Shown here one piece after another: positions 27,398 to 36,018 of a stretch of DNA of 64,000 bases. The DNA comes from Chryseotalea sanaruensis (lineage in GTDB: Bacteria > Bacteroidota > Bacteroidia > Cytophagales > Cyclobacteriaceae). Each line of letters opens with the position of its first letter. Positions within the stretch are counted from its first letter, which is position 1. Below the pieces are notes generated by a model. The model searched no databases and was not told where the DNA came from. It worked only from the letters and a program-made list of their open reading frames with translations. Position numbers and translations under genes: made by a program. The stretch lies in contig NZ_BHXQ01000004.1 in the NCBI RefSeq assembly GCF_003990915.1, positions 62,001 to 126,000 on the forward strand, read 5' to 3'.

Positions 27398-29422
27398 ATG
27401 GAGTTTAAACTTACCAGTGAATACAAACCCACCGGAGATCAACCAAAAGCCATTGTTCAATTGGTGGCTGGAGTGGAACGTGGTGAAGCGCATCAAACGC
27501 TGTTAGGTGTAACCGGATCTGGTAAAACTTTCACTATTGCCAATGTAATTGCCCAAACCAATAGACCCACATTGGTTTTAAGTCATAATAAAACCCTAGC
27601 GGCACAGCTCTACGGTGAATTCAAGCAATTTTTTCCTGAAAATGCTGTAGAGTACTTCATTTCATACTACGATTATTATCAACCTGAGGCTTTTATTCCC
27701 ACCTCAGGCTTATACATTGAAAAGGATTTATCCATTAATGAAGAAATTGAGAAACTGCGCCTGAGTGCAACTTCTTCTTTACTTACCGGCAGAAGAGATG
27801 TAATTGTAATCGCCTCCGTCTCTTGTATTTATGGTATTGGTAACCCTGATGAGTTTGGTAAAAACGTAATCAGACTTAAAGCAGGTGAAACCATTGCACG
27901 CAACCGTTTACTTTTTGCTTTAGTTGATATTCTCTACAATAGGACAGAAGCTGAATTCAAGCGCGGCACCTTTCGTGTTAAAGGTGATACTGTCGATGTT
28001 TTTCTTGCCTACGCAGATTATGCTTTACGCATTTATTTCTGGGGCGATGAAATTGAATCGATACAAAGAATAGATCCTGTTAGTGGTAAGAAAATTTCTG
28101 ACGAAAATGTTGTCACTATTTTTCCTGCTAATCTTTTCGTAACAGGAAAGGATTCGCTGCATCAGGCTATAAAGGAAATACAGGATGACATGGTGCTGCA
28201 AGTTAAAATGTTTGAGAGTGAGAAAAGACATTTAGAAGCGAAGCGCCTTAAAGAACGCACTGAGTTTGATATTGAGATGATGCGTGAGTTGGGCTATTGC
28301 TCAGGCATAGAAAATTATTCGCGTTACTTCGACAGACGAAAAGTCGGTCAGCGACCCTTCTGTTTGCTTGATTACTTCCCAGATGATTATTTAATGGTGA
28401 TTGACGAGAGTCACGTAACAGTGCCGCAAATCAGGGCGATGTGGGGAGGGGATAGATCTAGAAAAGTCAATTTAGTTGACTATGGTTTCCGTTTGCCTTC
28501 AGCATTAGACAACCGACCACTTACTTTTAATGAATTTGAAGAAATGCACAGACAGGTTGTGTATGTGAGTGCAACACCAGCTGAGTATGAGTTGAGAAAG
28601 TCAGAAGGTGTTGTAGTTGAGCAATTGATCAGGCCCACAGGTTTATTGGATCCCATCATTGATGTACGACCAAGCAAAAATCAGATTGATGATTTGCTTG
28701 AAGAAATTGATGAACGCATTAAGAAGAAAGAAAGAGTGCTGATTACTACTTTGACCAAACGCATGGCAGAAGAACTGACCAAGTATATGGACAGGGTAGG
28801 GGTAAAGTGTCGCTATATACATTCAGAAGTAAGTACACTCGATCGGGTTGAAATTTTACGGGAACTACGTTTAGGTGTGTTCGATGTATTGGTTGGTGTG
28901 AATCTATTGAGAGAGGGATTGGATTTGCCAGAAGTTTCCTTGGTAGCCATTATGGATGCTGATAAAGAAGGCTTCCTACGCAATCAACGTTCGTTGGTGC
29001 AGACCATTGGTCGTGCCGCACGTAATGAGAATGGTCGTGTAATCATGTATGCAGATAGAGTCACTGAATCGATGGAACAAGCCATTGATGAAACGAACAG
29101 GCGCAGAAAAATTCAGTTAGATTATAATGCAGAACATGGCATAACTCCTAAGACAATCATTAGAAGCAAAGATTCCATACTTGGACAAACTAAAGTGGCG
29201 GATTCGAAACGCAGCACAAAAAATTACTATATAGAAAATGAAGAGATAACATTAGCTGCCGATCCTGTTGTTGCATTTTTAAGTAAGGATGAATTGCAAA
29301 AAATGGCTGATCGCACACGTAAAGCAATGGAAAAGGCAGCTAAGGATCTTGAATTTATTGAGGCCGCAAAACTGCGCGATGAATACCTCGCTATTCAAAA
29401 ATTAACTGAAGAGAAAAAATAG
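27398..29422 (+). CDS. uvrB: Excinuclease ABC subunit B
   Basis: The DNA-damage verification helicase of nucleotide excision repair, 674 residues and full length. The ATG at 27398 (MEFKLTSEYKPTGDQPKAI) matches the family start; a longer frame from TTG at 27371 would run through the inverted repeat and is rejected. Seen are Walker A GVTGSGKT, the beta-hairpin YYDYYQPEAFIPTSGLYIEK, helicase motifs VIDESHV and QTIGRAARN, and a C-terminal UVR motif (DLEFIEAAKLRDEYLAIQ) for UvrA/UvrC contact. Confidence 0.96.
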   Translation: MEFKLTSEYKPTGDQPKAIVQLVAGVERGEAHQTLLGVTGSGKTFTIANVIAQTNRPTLVLSHNKTLAAQLYGEFKQFFPENAVEYFISYYDYYQPEAFIPTSGLYIEKDLSINEEIEKLRLSATSSLLTGRRDVIVIASVSCIYGIGNPDEFGKNVIRLKAGETIARNRLLFALVDILYNRTEAEFKRGTFRVKGDTVDVFLAYADYALRIYFWGDEIESIQRIDPVSGKKISDENVVTIFPANLFVTGKDSLHQAIKEIQDDMVLQVKMFESEKRHLEAKRLKERTEFDIEMMRELGYCSGIENYSRYFDRRKVGQRPFCLLDYFPDDYLMVIDESHVTVPQIRAMWGGDRSRKVNLVDYGFRLPSALDNRPLTFNEFEEMHRQVVYVSATPAEYELRKSEGVVVEQLIRPTGLLDPIIDVRPSKNQIDDLLEEIDERIKKKERVLITTLTKRMAEELTKYMDRVGVKCRYIHSEVSTLDRVEILRELRLGVFDVLVGVNLLREGLDLPEVSLVAIMDADKEGFLRNQRSLVQTIGRAARNENGRVIMYADRVTESMEQAIDETNRRRKIQLDYNAEHGITPKTIIRSKDSILGQTKVADSKRSTKNYYIENEEITLAADPVVAFLSKDELQKMADRTRKAMEKAAKDLEFIEAAKLRDEYLAIQKLTEEKK

Positions 29423-29428
29423 CTAACA

Positions 29429-30166
29429 GTGAACGGTTTTAAAAAAACGCTTTCCGCTTTTTACACAATTTGGGTCTTTGTTATTTTTACAGTATCCATG
29501 ATCATTTTACTCCCAGGAATTATCATACCTTTTCTATTGGGTGAACGTAGCAGCTGGCTGGGGAATAAGTTTTTACGGATATGGGCTTCTATATTTGATA
29601 AACTTACCGGTATACGTTATCGGCTTATTGGAAAGGAATTTATTGAAAAAAACAGGTCGTATATTTTTGTAAGTAACCATACTTCTTTTTTGGATATACC
29701 GGGTGTGCGTTTAATGATTCCTGGTGAATTTAAACCGCTGGCAAAAAAGGAATTAGGTAAAATTCCGATTTTAGGTTTAATCATCAAGTCGGCTTGTATT
29801 ATGTTAGACAGGGGTGATCAGAATAGTAGAAAGAAAAGTATAAGTAAATTGATTGAAGTATTGAAGCGGGGCACCTCACCTTTAATTTTTGCAGAGGGCA
29901 CACAGAATCGAACAAAAGAATTACTGCAACCTTTTAAAGATGGTGCATTCAGGATAGCCATTGATACACAAACTGACATTTTACCGATGGTAGTAATTGG
30001 CGCATCGAAATTAATGTATCCAGGTGAAATCAGAATTTCCTCTCCGGGAGTAATCAAAGTTGTAGCTGGTAAACCGATAGGTATCAAAGATTTTGGCAAC
30101 GATTTGGCAGCTTTAAAGCAACATACTTTTGAAGTTATGACTAACTTGATGTTAGACAAATCATGA
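29429..30166 (+). CDS. plsC: 1-acyl-glycerol-3-phosphate acyltransferase (PlsC family)
   Basis: A membrane-bound acyltransferase of phospholipid synthesis, 245 residues. The N-terminal TM helix is about 12-38. The catalytic NHTSFLD motif (H84, D89) and the phosphate-binding FAEGTQNR (about 154-161) are intact, followed by the LPMVVIGA segment. The start is GTG at 29429, 6 bp after the uvrB stop. It overlaps crcB by four bases (ATGA). A lyso-ornithine or other lipid acyltransferase is a less likely alternative. Confidence 0.9.
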   Translation: MNGFKKTLSAFYTIWVFVIFTVSMIILLPGIIIPFLLGERSSWLGNKFLRIWASIFDKLTGIRYRLIGKEFIEKNRSYIFVSNHTSFLDIPGVRLMIPGEFKPLAKKELGKIPILGLIIKSACIMLDRGDQNSRKKSISKLIEVLKRGTSPLIFAEGTQNRTKELLQPFKDGAFRIAIDTQTDILPMVVIGASKLMYPGEIRISSPGVIKVVAGKPIGIKDFGNDLAALKQHTFEVMTNLMLDKS

Positions 30167-30531
30167 AAAGTTTTTTACTGGTTTTTTTAGGCGGAGGATT
30201 AGGCAGTGCTGTGCGTTACTTCATAGCACGTATGCTTAATCCGTATGCCTTAGCATTTCCGTACGCAACACTAATATCAAATGTGTTAGCCTGCTTTATA
30301 TTAGGTGTTATTGTCGGAACGGCTGAAGAGAGACAATTAATCGGCAGTAGTGGTCGCTTGTTTTGGGCGGTTGGTTTTTGTGGAGGCTTTAGTACTTTCT
30401 CAACTTTCAGCCATGAAACATTGAGTATGTTTAATGCCCAGTTTCAGTTAATGTCTGTGTTATACATTGTGCTTAGTGTTACCCTCTGTTTGATGGCTGT
30501 ATTTACCGGACAATGGTTAGTGAGGCCATAA
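30163..30531 (+). CDS. crcB: Fluoride channel CrcB/Fluc
   Basis: A 122-residue four-helix membrane protein exporting fluoride as a dual-topology dimer. It has the family motifs GGGLGSAVRYF at the N-terminus, the asparagine in LISNVLACFILG and GFCGGFSTFSTFSHE. It is coupled to plsC (ATGA). No fluoride riboswitch precedes it, since it is internal to the operon. It faces rsmG with a 2-bp gap. Confidence 0.95.
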   Translation: MKSFLLVFLGGGLGSAVRYFIARMLNPYALAFPYATLISNVLACFILGVIVGTAEERQLIGSSGRLFWAVGFCGGFSTFSTFSHETLSMFNAQFQLMSVLYIVLSVTLCLMAVFTGQWLVRP

Positions 30532-30533
30532 TA

Positions 30534-31160
30534 TCATAGTGGCACATACACCACCTTTTTTGTTTCAAAGAATTCTTCCTTAAAATAATCAGATAGGTTA
30601 TTAAGTTGATAAGGCTTTTTTAATTCATTCAGCTCTTCATCAAGATCGCCCCCTTTTAAATAGAGTATACCGTTGTCCCTTTCATGTATAGACTTATCCT
30701 TCGTCTTATTATGAATCCACTGATGGAATTCTTTAATGCGTGTAACGGCTCTGCTTACAATAAAATCGTACTCACCTTTTAGTTGTTCCGCTCTTGCTTG
30801 TTCTGCTTTTACATTTTTTAGTCCCAGGGCAGTAGACACTTCTTTAACAACAGTAATTTTTTTCCCTATTGAGTCAACCAGATGAAATTTTACATCAGGG
30901 AAAAGTATAGCTAAGGGAATGCCTGGGAAACCTCCGCCAGTACCCACATCAAGAATGTCTGAACCGGCCATGAACTGTTGCACCTTGGCAATGCCTAGTG
31001 AATGCAGCACATGGTTGGTGTATAGATTATCAATATCCTTGCGGGAGATAACATTGATTTTCTCATTCCAATCTGAGTACAAATCGAATAACATTTCGAA
31101 TTGTTTTTTCTGTATGTCAGAAAGATCGGGGAAGTATTTTAGAATGATGGCGGATCTCAA
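30534..31160 (-). CDS. rsmG: 16S rRNA (guanine-527-N7)-methyltransferase
   Basis: A 208-residue SAM-dependent methyltransferase modifying G527 of 16S rRNA. It has the RsmG motif I DVGTGGGFPGIPLAI, HLVDSIGKK for the SAM ribose, and FIVSRAVTRIKEF. N-terminal residues KFPDLSDIQKKQFEMLFDLY are replaced by the family-like FPDLSDIQKKQFEML. It is last in a minus-strand run after the sigma factor, separated from it by an AT-only inverted repeat. Confidence 0.95.
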   Translation of the reverse strand: MRSAIILKYFPDLSDIQKKQFEMLFDLYSDWNEKINVISRKDIDNLYTNHVLHSLGIAKVQQFMAGSDILDVGTGGGFPGIPLAILFPDVKFHLVDSIGKKITVVKEVSTALGLKNVKAEQARAEQLKGEYDFIVSRAVTRIKEFHQWIHNKTKDKSIHERDNGILYLKGGDLDEELNELKKPYQLNNLSDYFKEEFFETKKVVYVPL

Positions 31161-31175
31161 GTTGAAGAATTTTTA

Positions 31176-31200
31176 AATTTTAAATTTCAAATTTAAAATT
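31176..31200. repeat. AT-only inverted repeat at the end of the sigma-factor gene
   Basis: AATTTTAAATTT (31176-31187) and AAATTTAAAATT (31189-31200) pair perfectly around one base. The hairpin includes part of the sigma factor stop codon and lies 16 bp before rsmG. It may weakly terminate or be a member of the AT-rich intergenic repeats seen also at 27333 and 8345. Confidence 0.6.
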
Positions 31201-31810
31201 AGATATGTTCTCTTTTGTTTTTAACCATTTCATACATCAGTTCTCTTGCTCTGTGTAGTTGTGCCTTTACAGTACCCAACGGTGCCTCTATACGCACTGC
31301 TATTTCTTCGTAAGAAAGTTCTTCGTAGTAACGCAGTCGCACCAGTTTCTGATACTTGGCTGGTAACTTATCAACAAAGATTAACAAAAGCTCAGCTTTT
31401 TGTGCACGAATGGTTTCTTCCTGAGGATTGTTGTTTTCGTCTTCTACATCAATAGAAACAGATTGACCATCATCATCTGTATAGGTGTTTTCTATGCTGA
31501 GTGTGTTGAGTTTCTTTTTTCGTATGTGGTCAATGGTATTGTTAGTGGCAATTCTGAAAAGCCAGGTGCTGAAAGTATAATCTTTTTTGAAACGGTGAAG
31601 GCTTCTGAAAGCTTTGGCAAAAGATTCGATGGTGAGGTCTTCTGCATCATCCACGTTTCTAACCATCTTAAGCACCATATGGTAAACGGCACGCTTATAC
31701 CGTTGCAAGAGTTTGGCATACGCGGCATCATCTCCATCAACGGCACGATCGATCAACTGGAAATCTTCCAGTGCTTTTTGAGAAAACCTGCTTTCGTCTA
31801 ATTCTTCCAT
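31199..31810 (-). CDS. ECF-type RNA polymerase sigma factor
   Basis: A 203-residue sigma-70 family protein. Region 2 (about 15-95) holds QRYKRAVYHMVLKMVRNVDD followed by AEDLTIESFAKAFRSLHRFK and the TFSTWLFRIATNNTIDHIRK helix. Region 4 (about 140-195) holds LPAKYQKLVRLRYYEELSYE and an HTH with GTVKAQLHRAREL. I chose ATG 31808-31810; upstream in-frame residues look unlike a sigma factor. The gene start overlaps the end of the GT2 gene by 13 bp, so its translation may be coupled. No anti-sigma gene is adjacent, which is unusual for ECF factors. Confidence 0.92.
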   Translation of the reverse strand: MEELDESRFSQKALEDFQLIDRAVDGDDAAYAKLLQRYKRAVYHMVLKMVRNVDDAEDLTIESFAKAFRSLHRFKKDYTFSTWLFRIATNNTIDHIRKKKLNTLSIENTYTDDDGQSVSIDVEDENNNPQEETIRAQKAELLLIFVDKLPAKYQKLVRLRYYEELSYEEIAVRIEAPLGTVKAQLHRARELMYEMVKNKREHI

Positions 31811-32931
31811 TGAATCTTTTTCGTTAACAGAGCGGTTGGAGCAGTGGTAAGATAGTAAATGCCGTAAATAATGTCTAACACCAACAGCGCCCAAAGCTCA
31901 AAACTATCACCTAAACGTTTTGTAGCGATATAGAGTGTGGTAGTCATGACGAGTAAACGTAATAAAAGCGCTGCGGCTATAAAAATGGGATTAGTGGAGA
32001 GAAAAAGTAAAGTAATGCCCAAAATAAGGCTTAGCAGCCAGCTTAAAAGAAAGGGAGCCAGTAGCAGGCGGTCAATAAACTTATACCGCTTCCCAGCTGC
32101 CATGTGCCGAATCTTTTGCTGAAAGAACTCGGCTACCGTGGTTTTAGGTACAGATGATACAAGTGTGTGCGCACCAATGGCCACTGCGGTATTGCTTCCC
32201 TTCGCATGTTTATTCACGAAAAGATCATCGTCACCACCTGTGGAGGAAAGCATGTTGGTGAATCCCTTATTGTCCATGAACAAAGATTTGCGGTAGGCCA
32301 TATTTCGGCCCACACCCATGTAGGGTCTTTTTAACAAAGCGAAACCCATGTATTGTAAGGCAGTTATAATCGATTCAAATCGGATAAAAAGATTAAGCCA
32401 TCCTGTCTTTTTTTGATAAGGAGAGTATCCTAAAATAATTTGTGTGCTTTCACTTATGCTCTCACTTAAGCCAGACAACCAATTAGTTGATTCAGGTAGG
32501 CAATCGGCATCGGTGAGTACAATCCAATCGTGTTTTGCCGCCCGGATACCGAGTGTGAGTGCATATTTTTTCCCATTAATATGATCGGGGGTATGGTCTA
32601 CGTGCACCATGCGCAATGAAGGATACAACTTTGTCTCTTCTAAAAGCCAATCACGCGTAGCATCATTACTTCTGTCATCAACAACAATTACTTCGAAATT
32701 GGGATGTTGTTGTTGCAAAAGTGAAGGTATAAGCACTTGAAGGTTTTCCAATTCATCATGTGCACATACTACCACAGAAAGGGGGGTAGCTGAAGGCAGA
32801 GACAAAGCACTAACAGCCTTGGTTTTCCTGGAAAAAGCAATTACAAACAGCGTGAAGTAAATAAGTTGCGCGATTATGGCAGCAAAGAAAATATATTCAA
32901 GGTACAGCAAGACAATAAATTTGGGGCACAA
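31798..32931 (-). CDS. Membrane glycosyltransferase family 2
   Basis: A 377-residue processive-type GT2. It has one N-terminal TM helix (about 8-29), a cytosolic GT-A domain (about 48-280), then three C-terminal TM segments (about 285-365). Catalytic marks are VVVCAHDELENL, VVDDRSND, the metal-binding DADCLPE, GGDDDLF and QQKIRHMAAGKRY, the Q/RxxRW-like acceptor site. It probably extends or adds a sugar to an envelope glycan. The start appears to be TTG at 32931; internal TTG codons a few residues later are possible. It lies 66 bp after the basic repeat protein gene on the same strand. Confidence 0.88.
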   Translation of the reverse strand: MCPKFIVLLYLEYIFFAAIIAQLIYFTLFVIAFSRKTKAVSALSLPSATPLSVVVCAHDELENLQVLIPSLLQQQHPNFEVIVVDDRSNDATRDWLLEETKLYPSLRMVHVDHTPDHINGKKYALTLGIRAAKHDWIVLTDADCLPESTNWLSGLSESISESTQIILGYSPYQKKTGWLNLFIRFESIITALQYMGFALLKRPYMGVGRNMAYRKSLFMDNKGFTNMLSSTGGDDDLFVNKHAKGSNTAVAIGAHTLVSSVPKTTVAEFFQQKIRHMAAGKRYKFIDRLLLAPFLLSWLLSLILGITLLFLSTNPIFIAAALLLRLLVMTTTLYIATKRLGDSFELWALLVLDIIYGIYYLTTAPTALLTKKIQWKN

Positions 32932-32997
32932 GTTAACGAAATGAAAAAGGAAGAAGAGGTCAATCGTTTAAAATTTTGATATGCTTTTAATCATACC

Positions 32998-35900
32998 TTA
33001 ATCATACCAAAGTCCGACCTCTCTTTTGTCATATCTTGGTTTGCGCACTTTCTCTTTAATGTTATCGGGTTGTGTTTCATTTTTGCGGAAGTTTTTTGCC
33101 CAGAACAAGCGAATATTGGTAAAGAGGTCCCGTTCGCCTTTCACATTGTTCTTATTTGTCTTCACAAATTGTGAGTCGGGATGATAATCTGGATTCTTGA
33201 AGAAGTTAAACTTCTGCATTTTAATATTACCCTGATAGTTGTTTGCCTTGGCAAAGGCTTTTCCAGGTTCGCGAACCTTCAATGCATCCTTACTAGAGGA
33301 TGGATTCCGGATATACTGATAGGCCTTAACCTTACCATAAATAGCATTGGTAGCAAACACAGACTTACTTGGATCGCGCTTCAACAGTGCGTCTTCATGT
33401 GCATTCTTGTTTCGTGCCCATCCTGGCTGTTTTACTTTAGTGGTGAGGTTATTAATGGCAAATGTTCCTGCACTTTGCTTGCGCTTCATAATTGAGGCGT
33501 CATGTGCATTAGGGTTTTGCTTATACCCCGGGCTCTTTATCCGAATTTGTAAGCCTTCAGTTTGAAACACTTTGCTACCAGGGTCTTTCTTTAGCAGAGC
33601 ATCTTCGTGCGCATTTTTGTTTCGTGCCCATCCGGGTTGCTTCAACCTGGTGGTAAGGCCATTGGTCTGGTAAGTCTGCTCCGATGGCTTGCGTTTAAGG
33701 ATAGAACCCGCGTTAGCATTTGGATTTTGTTTATAACCAGGGCTTTTAACAGCAATTTGTAATCCACCAGTCTTGAAAACATTTCCACCCGGATCTTTCT
33801 TCAGCATCGCATCCTCATGCGCATTTTTATTTCGTGCCCATCCGGGTTGTCTCATTTTTATAGGTACTCCGTTTGCCTGATAGGCATACTTCTGCTCTCT
33901 CTTCATTAAGGCGCTAGCATGTTGGTAAGGGCTTTTAAGGTATTTGCTCTGCTTTTTAAAACCTGTAAATGATTCTCCCTGATCTACCATAACCTTACCT
34001 ACACCAATAGTCCCTTTATAAGTGGCTGCTTGCATGCCCGTCTTTGAAGGTACACGCTGTGCAATGGGTCGGTTGTTGTTATTCCACATTTTGCCACTAA
34101 CACTTCCACCACCTTTTAGTGGTCTTGTGGCTGGGATGTTGCCTGCGTAGTTAATATTTTTAATACCAATACCTGGCTGTCTTGGGTTGATAGGCTGTCC
34201 ATTGTTATTCCACAGCTTGCCACTAATACTTCCACCACCTTTCTGTGGTTTACTTGCTTTTAGATTGCCTGCATAGTTTATGTTTTTAATACCAATGCCC
34301 GGCTGTCGTGGGGTGATAGGTTGCCCATTGTTATTCCATGTTTTACCGCTAATGCTACCACCACCTTTTTGGGGTTTACTGGCTTTTAAGTTGCCAGCAT
34401 AGTTTATATTTTTTATGCCTATACCCGGTTGTCGTGGAGTAATAGGCTGTCCGGAGTTATTCCATGTTTTACCACTGATGCTGCCACCACCCTTTTGGGG
34501 TTTACTTGCTTTTAGGTTACCAGCATAGTTTATGTTTTTTATGCCTATACCTGGCTGTCGTGGAGTAATAGGCTGTCCGGAATTATTCCATGTTTTACCA
34601 CTAATACTACCACCACCTTTTTGTGGCTTGCCGGCTTTTAAATTTCCCGCATAGTTAATACCTCTTATACCAATGCCTGGCTGTCGTGGCGATATTGGTT
34701 GTCCATTATTATTCCACTTTTTACCACTTATACTTCCGCCACCACTGATTACCCTTTTGCCATTAAGTCTGTTTTGATATCGCGCTGTTTTTTCTGCTTT
34801 TTTACCTGGTGTTTTTACAGGGATGGGCATACCTACTTTGCCAACATATTTACTCGAATAGGACCTGAAACCGCCAATACTTTTATTCTTTGGGTGATCA
34901 CCTACTTTTGCTTTAGCCAGTCGAGGTGCATAAATAGGAGCGTTACTTCCTCCTTTTTTAGATTTGAAATTGCGCCCACGAATCTTTCGACCTGCTAAAT
35001 CACCAACCCATGCTTTTGGTTGCTTGCGGGTAGCTGATTTATAAGATCCAGTCGGACCTTTATAGGAACGATCTCCTCTTGGCCTTTTACTTTTTGGATC
35101 TATAGTTGGTTTGATTACTGCCTGTGCAGGGGATCGAAAATTCCGCATACGCAAAGGTCTTCCGGCAAGATCTTTACCTGAGACATCGCCTTCTTTCCTC
35201 TTTACACTAAAAAAACCAACAAAAGGATTTAGTCCTTTATGACGAATAAATGCACGTGAAGATGATTTAGGTGTTGTGCTTATTCTTTTGGATGAAATTG
35301 GCCCTGAGCTACGAGTTTGCACCTTTCTTCCCGAAGCAGTGCGCGTACTTGGCCGTTGTGTGTCGCGTGGTTTGCGAGATGCATTGTTTACATAGCGATT
35401 ACCACGGTTAGAATAAACATTTTGTCGTGATGATTTTGCGGTGACTGACCGTACCTGAACACGCCTTTTTGGTCTGGCACCACTTGTACCCTGAGGATCT
35501 TTTGGTTTGCGTGAAGCGTTGTTTACATAGGGGTTTGATCGCTGAGAATAAACATTGCGCTTACTACTTTGTGCGCTAACACTCCTCACATTTTTTTGTG
35601 GGTAGATGTTGCGTTTGGATGCTGCGGCAGAAACAGACCTTACTTCTACACGTTTAGGAGGTCTGCCTGCTGAATTTTTCCTCTCTCGATCACGAGGTGA
35701 GCTGCTTACAATAGGTCTTATAGGAGTGCCAGCCCTGTCGCGTCCCTGACGCGGGCTACGTGTGGCAGTTCGGGGTTGCGGATAACTGGCATTGGCTTTA
35801 TTTGCCGAGGATTTATTTTTGGTCCTTAGTCTTCTACCAGCAATATCCTTGGTTTTGGCCCTATCGCCTTGTTTGGATTTAACTTTAAATCGTGTTTGCC

Positions 35901-36018
35901 TGGTTTCCTTTTTATTAGGTGCTGCCGGTCTGTCACCTTTGGTATTTTGAGCGTTTACTTGCTCGGATGTCAATAAAAATAATATCCATAGCACCAGCAA
36001 AGCTGGCCAGCGAAGCAT
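32998..36018 (-). CDS. Secreted, strongly basic repeat protein of unknown function
   Basis: I do not recognise this family. From the ATG at 36016-36018 the product has 1006 residues: a signal peptide (LRWPALLVLWILFLLTSEQ then VNAQ) and a mature chain dominated by Lys, Arg, Gly, Asn, Pro and Gln. Residue numbers in this entry count from the in-frame TTG ten codons earlier. Part one (about 40-435) is disordered-looking with recurring VRSVSA-x-SSKRNVYS, NNASRKP and DLAGR-x-(L/I)R-x-RN units. Part two (436-687) has six tandem 42-residue repeats (core GGGSISGK-x-WNN; ending PRQPGIGI-x-x-INYAGN), the last degenerate. Part three (about 700-965) has about seven 35-residue units alternating between (K/R)QPGWARNKNAHED and KSPGYKQNPNA types. 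It ends with a conserved-looking tail (FTNIRLFWAKNF; REVGLWYD). The protein could bind a negatively charged envelope polymer or DNA outside the cell; that is inference only. The GT2 and sigma factor genes follow on the same strand. Confidence 0.85.
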   Translation of the reverse strand: MLRWPALLVLWILFLLTSEQVNAQNTKGDRPAAPNKKETRQTRFKVKSKQGDRAKTKDIAGRRLRTKNKSSANKANASYPQPRTATRSPRQGRDRAGTPIRPIVSSSPRDRERKNSAGRPPKRVEVRSVSAAASKRNIYPQKNVRSVSAQSSKRNVYSQRSNPYVNNASRKPKDPQGTSGARPKRRVQVRSVTAKSSRQNVYSNRGNRYVNNASRKPRDTQRPSTRTASGRKVQTRSSGPISSKRISTTPKSSSRAFIRHKGLNPFVGFFSVKRKEGDVSGKDLAGRPLRMRNFRSPAQAVIKPTIDPKSKRPRGDRSYKGPTGSYKSATRKQPKAWVGDLAGRKIRGRNFKSKKGGSNAPIYAPRLAKAKVGDHPKNKSIGGFRSYSSKYVGKVGMPIPVKTPGKKAEKTARYQNRLNGKRVISGGGSISGKKWNNNGQPISPRQPGIGIRGINYAGNLKAGKPQKGGGSISGKTWNNSGQPITPRQPGIGIKNINYAGNLKASKPQKGGGSISGKTWNNSGQPITPRQPGIGIKNINYAGNLKASKPQKGGGSISGKTWNNNGQPITPRQPGIGIKNINYAGNLKASKPQKGGGSISGKLWNNNGQPINPRQPGIGIKNINYAGNIPATRPLKGGGSVSGKMWNNNNRPIAQRVPSKTGMQAATYKGTIGVGKVMVDQGESFTGFKKQSKYLKSPYQHASALMKREQKYAYQANGVPIKMRQPGWARNKNAHEDAMLKKDPGGNVFKTGGLQIAVKSPGYKQNPNANAGSILKRKPSEQTYQTNGLTTRLKQPGWARNKNAHEDALLKKDPGSKVFQTEGLQIRIKSPGYKQNPNAHDASIMKRKQSAGTFAINNLTTKVKQPGWARNKNAHEDALLKRDPSKSVFATNAIYGKVKAYQYIRNPSSSKDALKVREPGKAFAKANNYQGNIKMQKFNFFKNPDYHPDSQFVKTNKNNVKGERDLFTNIRLFWAKNFRKNETQPDNIKEKVRKPRYDKREVGLWYD
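33328..33852 (-). repeat. Tandem 105-bp coding repeats (35 residues), alternating types
   Basis: Five well-kept units (protein residues 733-907) alternate in the order A-B-A-B-A: A units start (K/R)QPGWARNKNAHEDA, B units start KSPGYKQNPNA. Degenerate units lie on both sides. The A-B pair makes a 210-bp higher-order period. Positions are calculated from the reading frame. Confidence 0.85.
33988..34743 (-). repeat. Six tandem 126-bp coding repeats (42 residues)
   Basis: Units lie at 34618-34743, 34492-34617, 34366-34491, 34240-34365, 34114-34239 and a degenerate one at 33988-34113. Units 2 and 3 encode identical peptides, yet their DNA differs at several synonymous sites. The repeat is therefore kept by selection on the protein or is not freshly duplicated. 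Confidence 0.9.

Noticed and set aside
29818-30159. 113-codon open frame on the minus strand
   Set aside because: It is antisense to plsC, which carries intact catalytic motifs.
30100-30163. Fluoride riboswitch for crcB
   Set aside because: crcB is coupled to plsC by an ATGA overlap and no riboswitch-like fold is seen before it.
31400-31801. 133-codon open frame on the plus strand
   Set aside because: It is the antisense shadow of the ECF sigma factor gene.
33988-34743. Regular repeats that could be taken for a CRISPR array
   Set aside because: The 126-bp period lies in frame within a long protein gene, has no unique spacers, and no cas genes are nearby.
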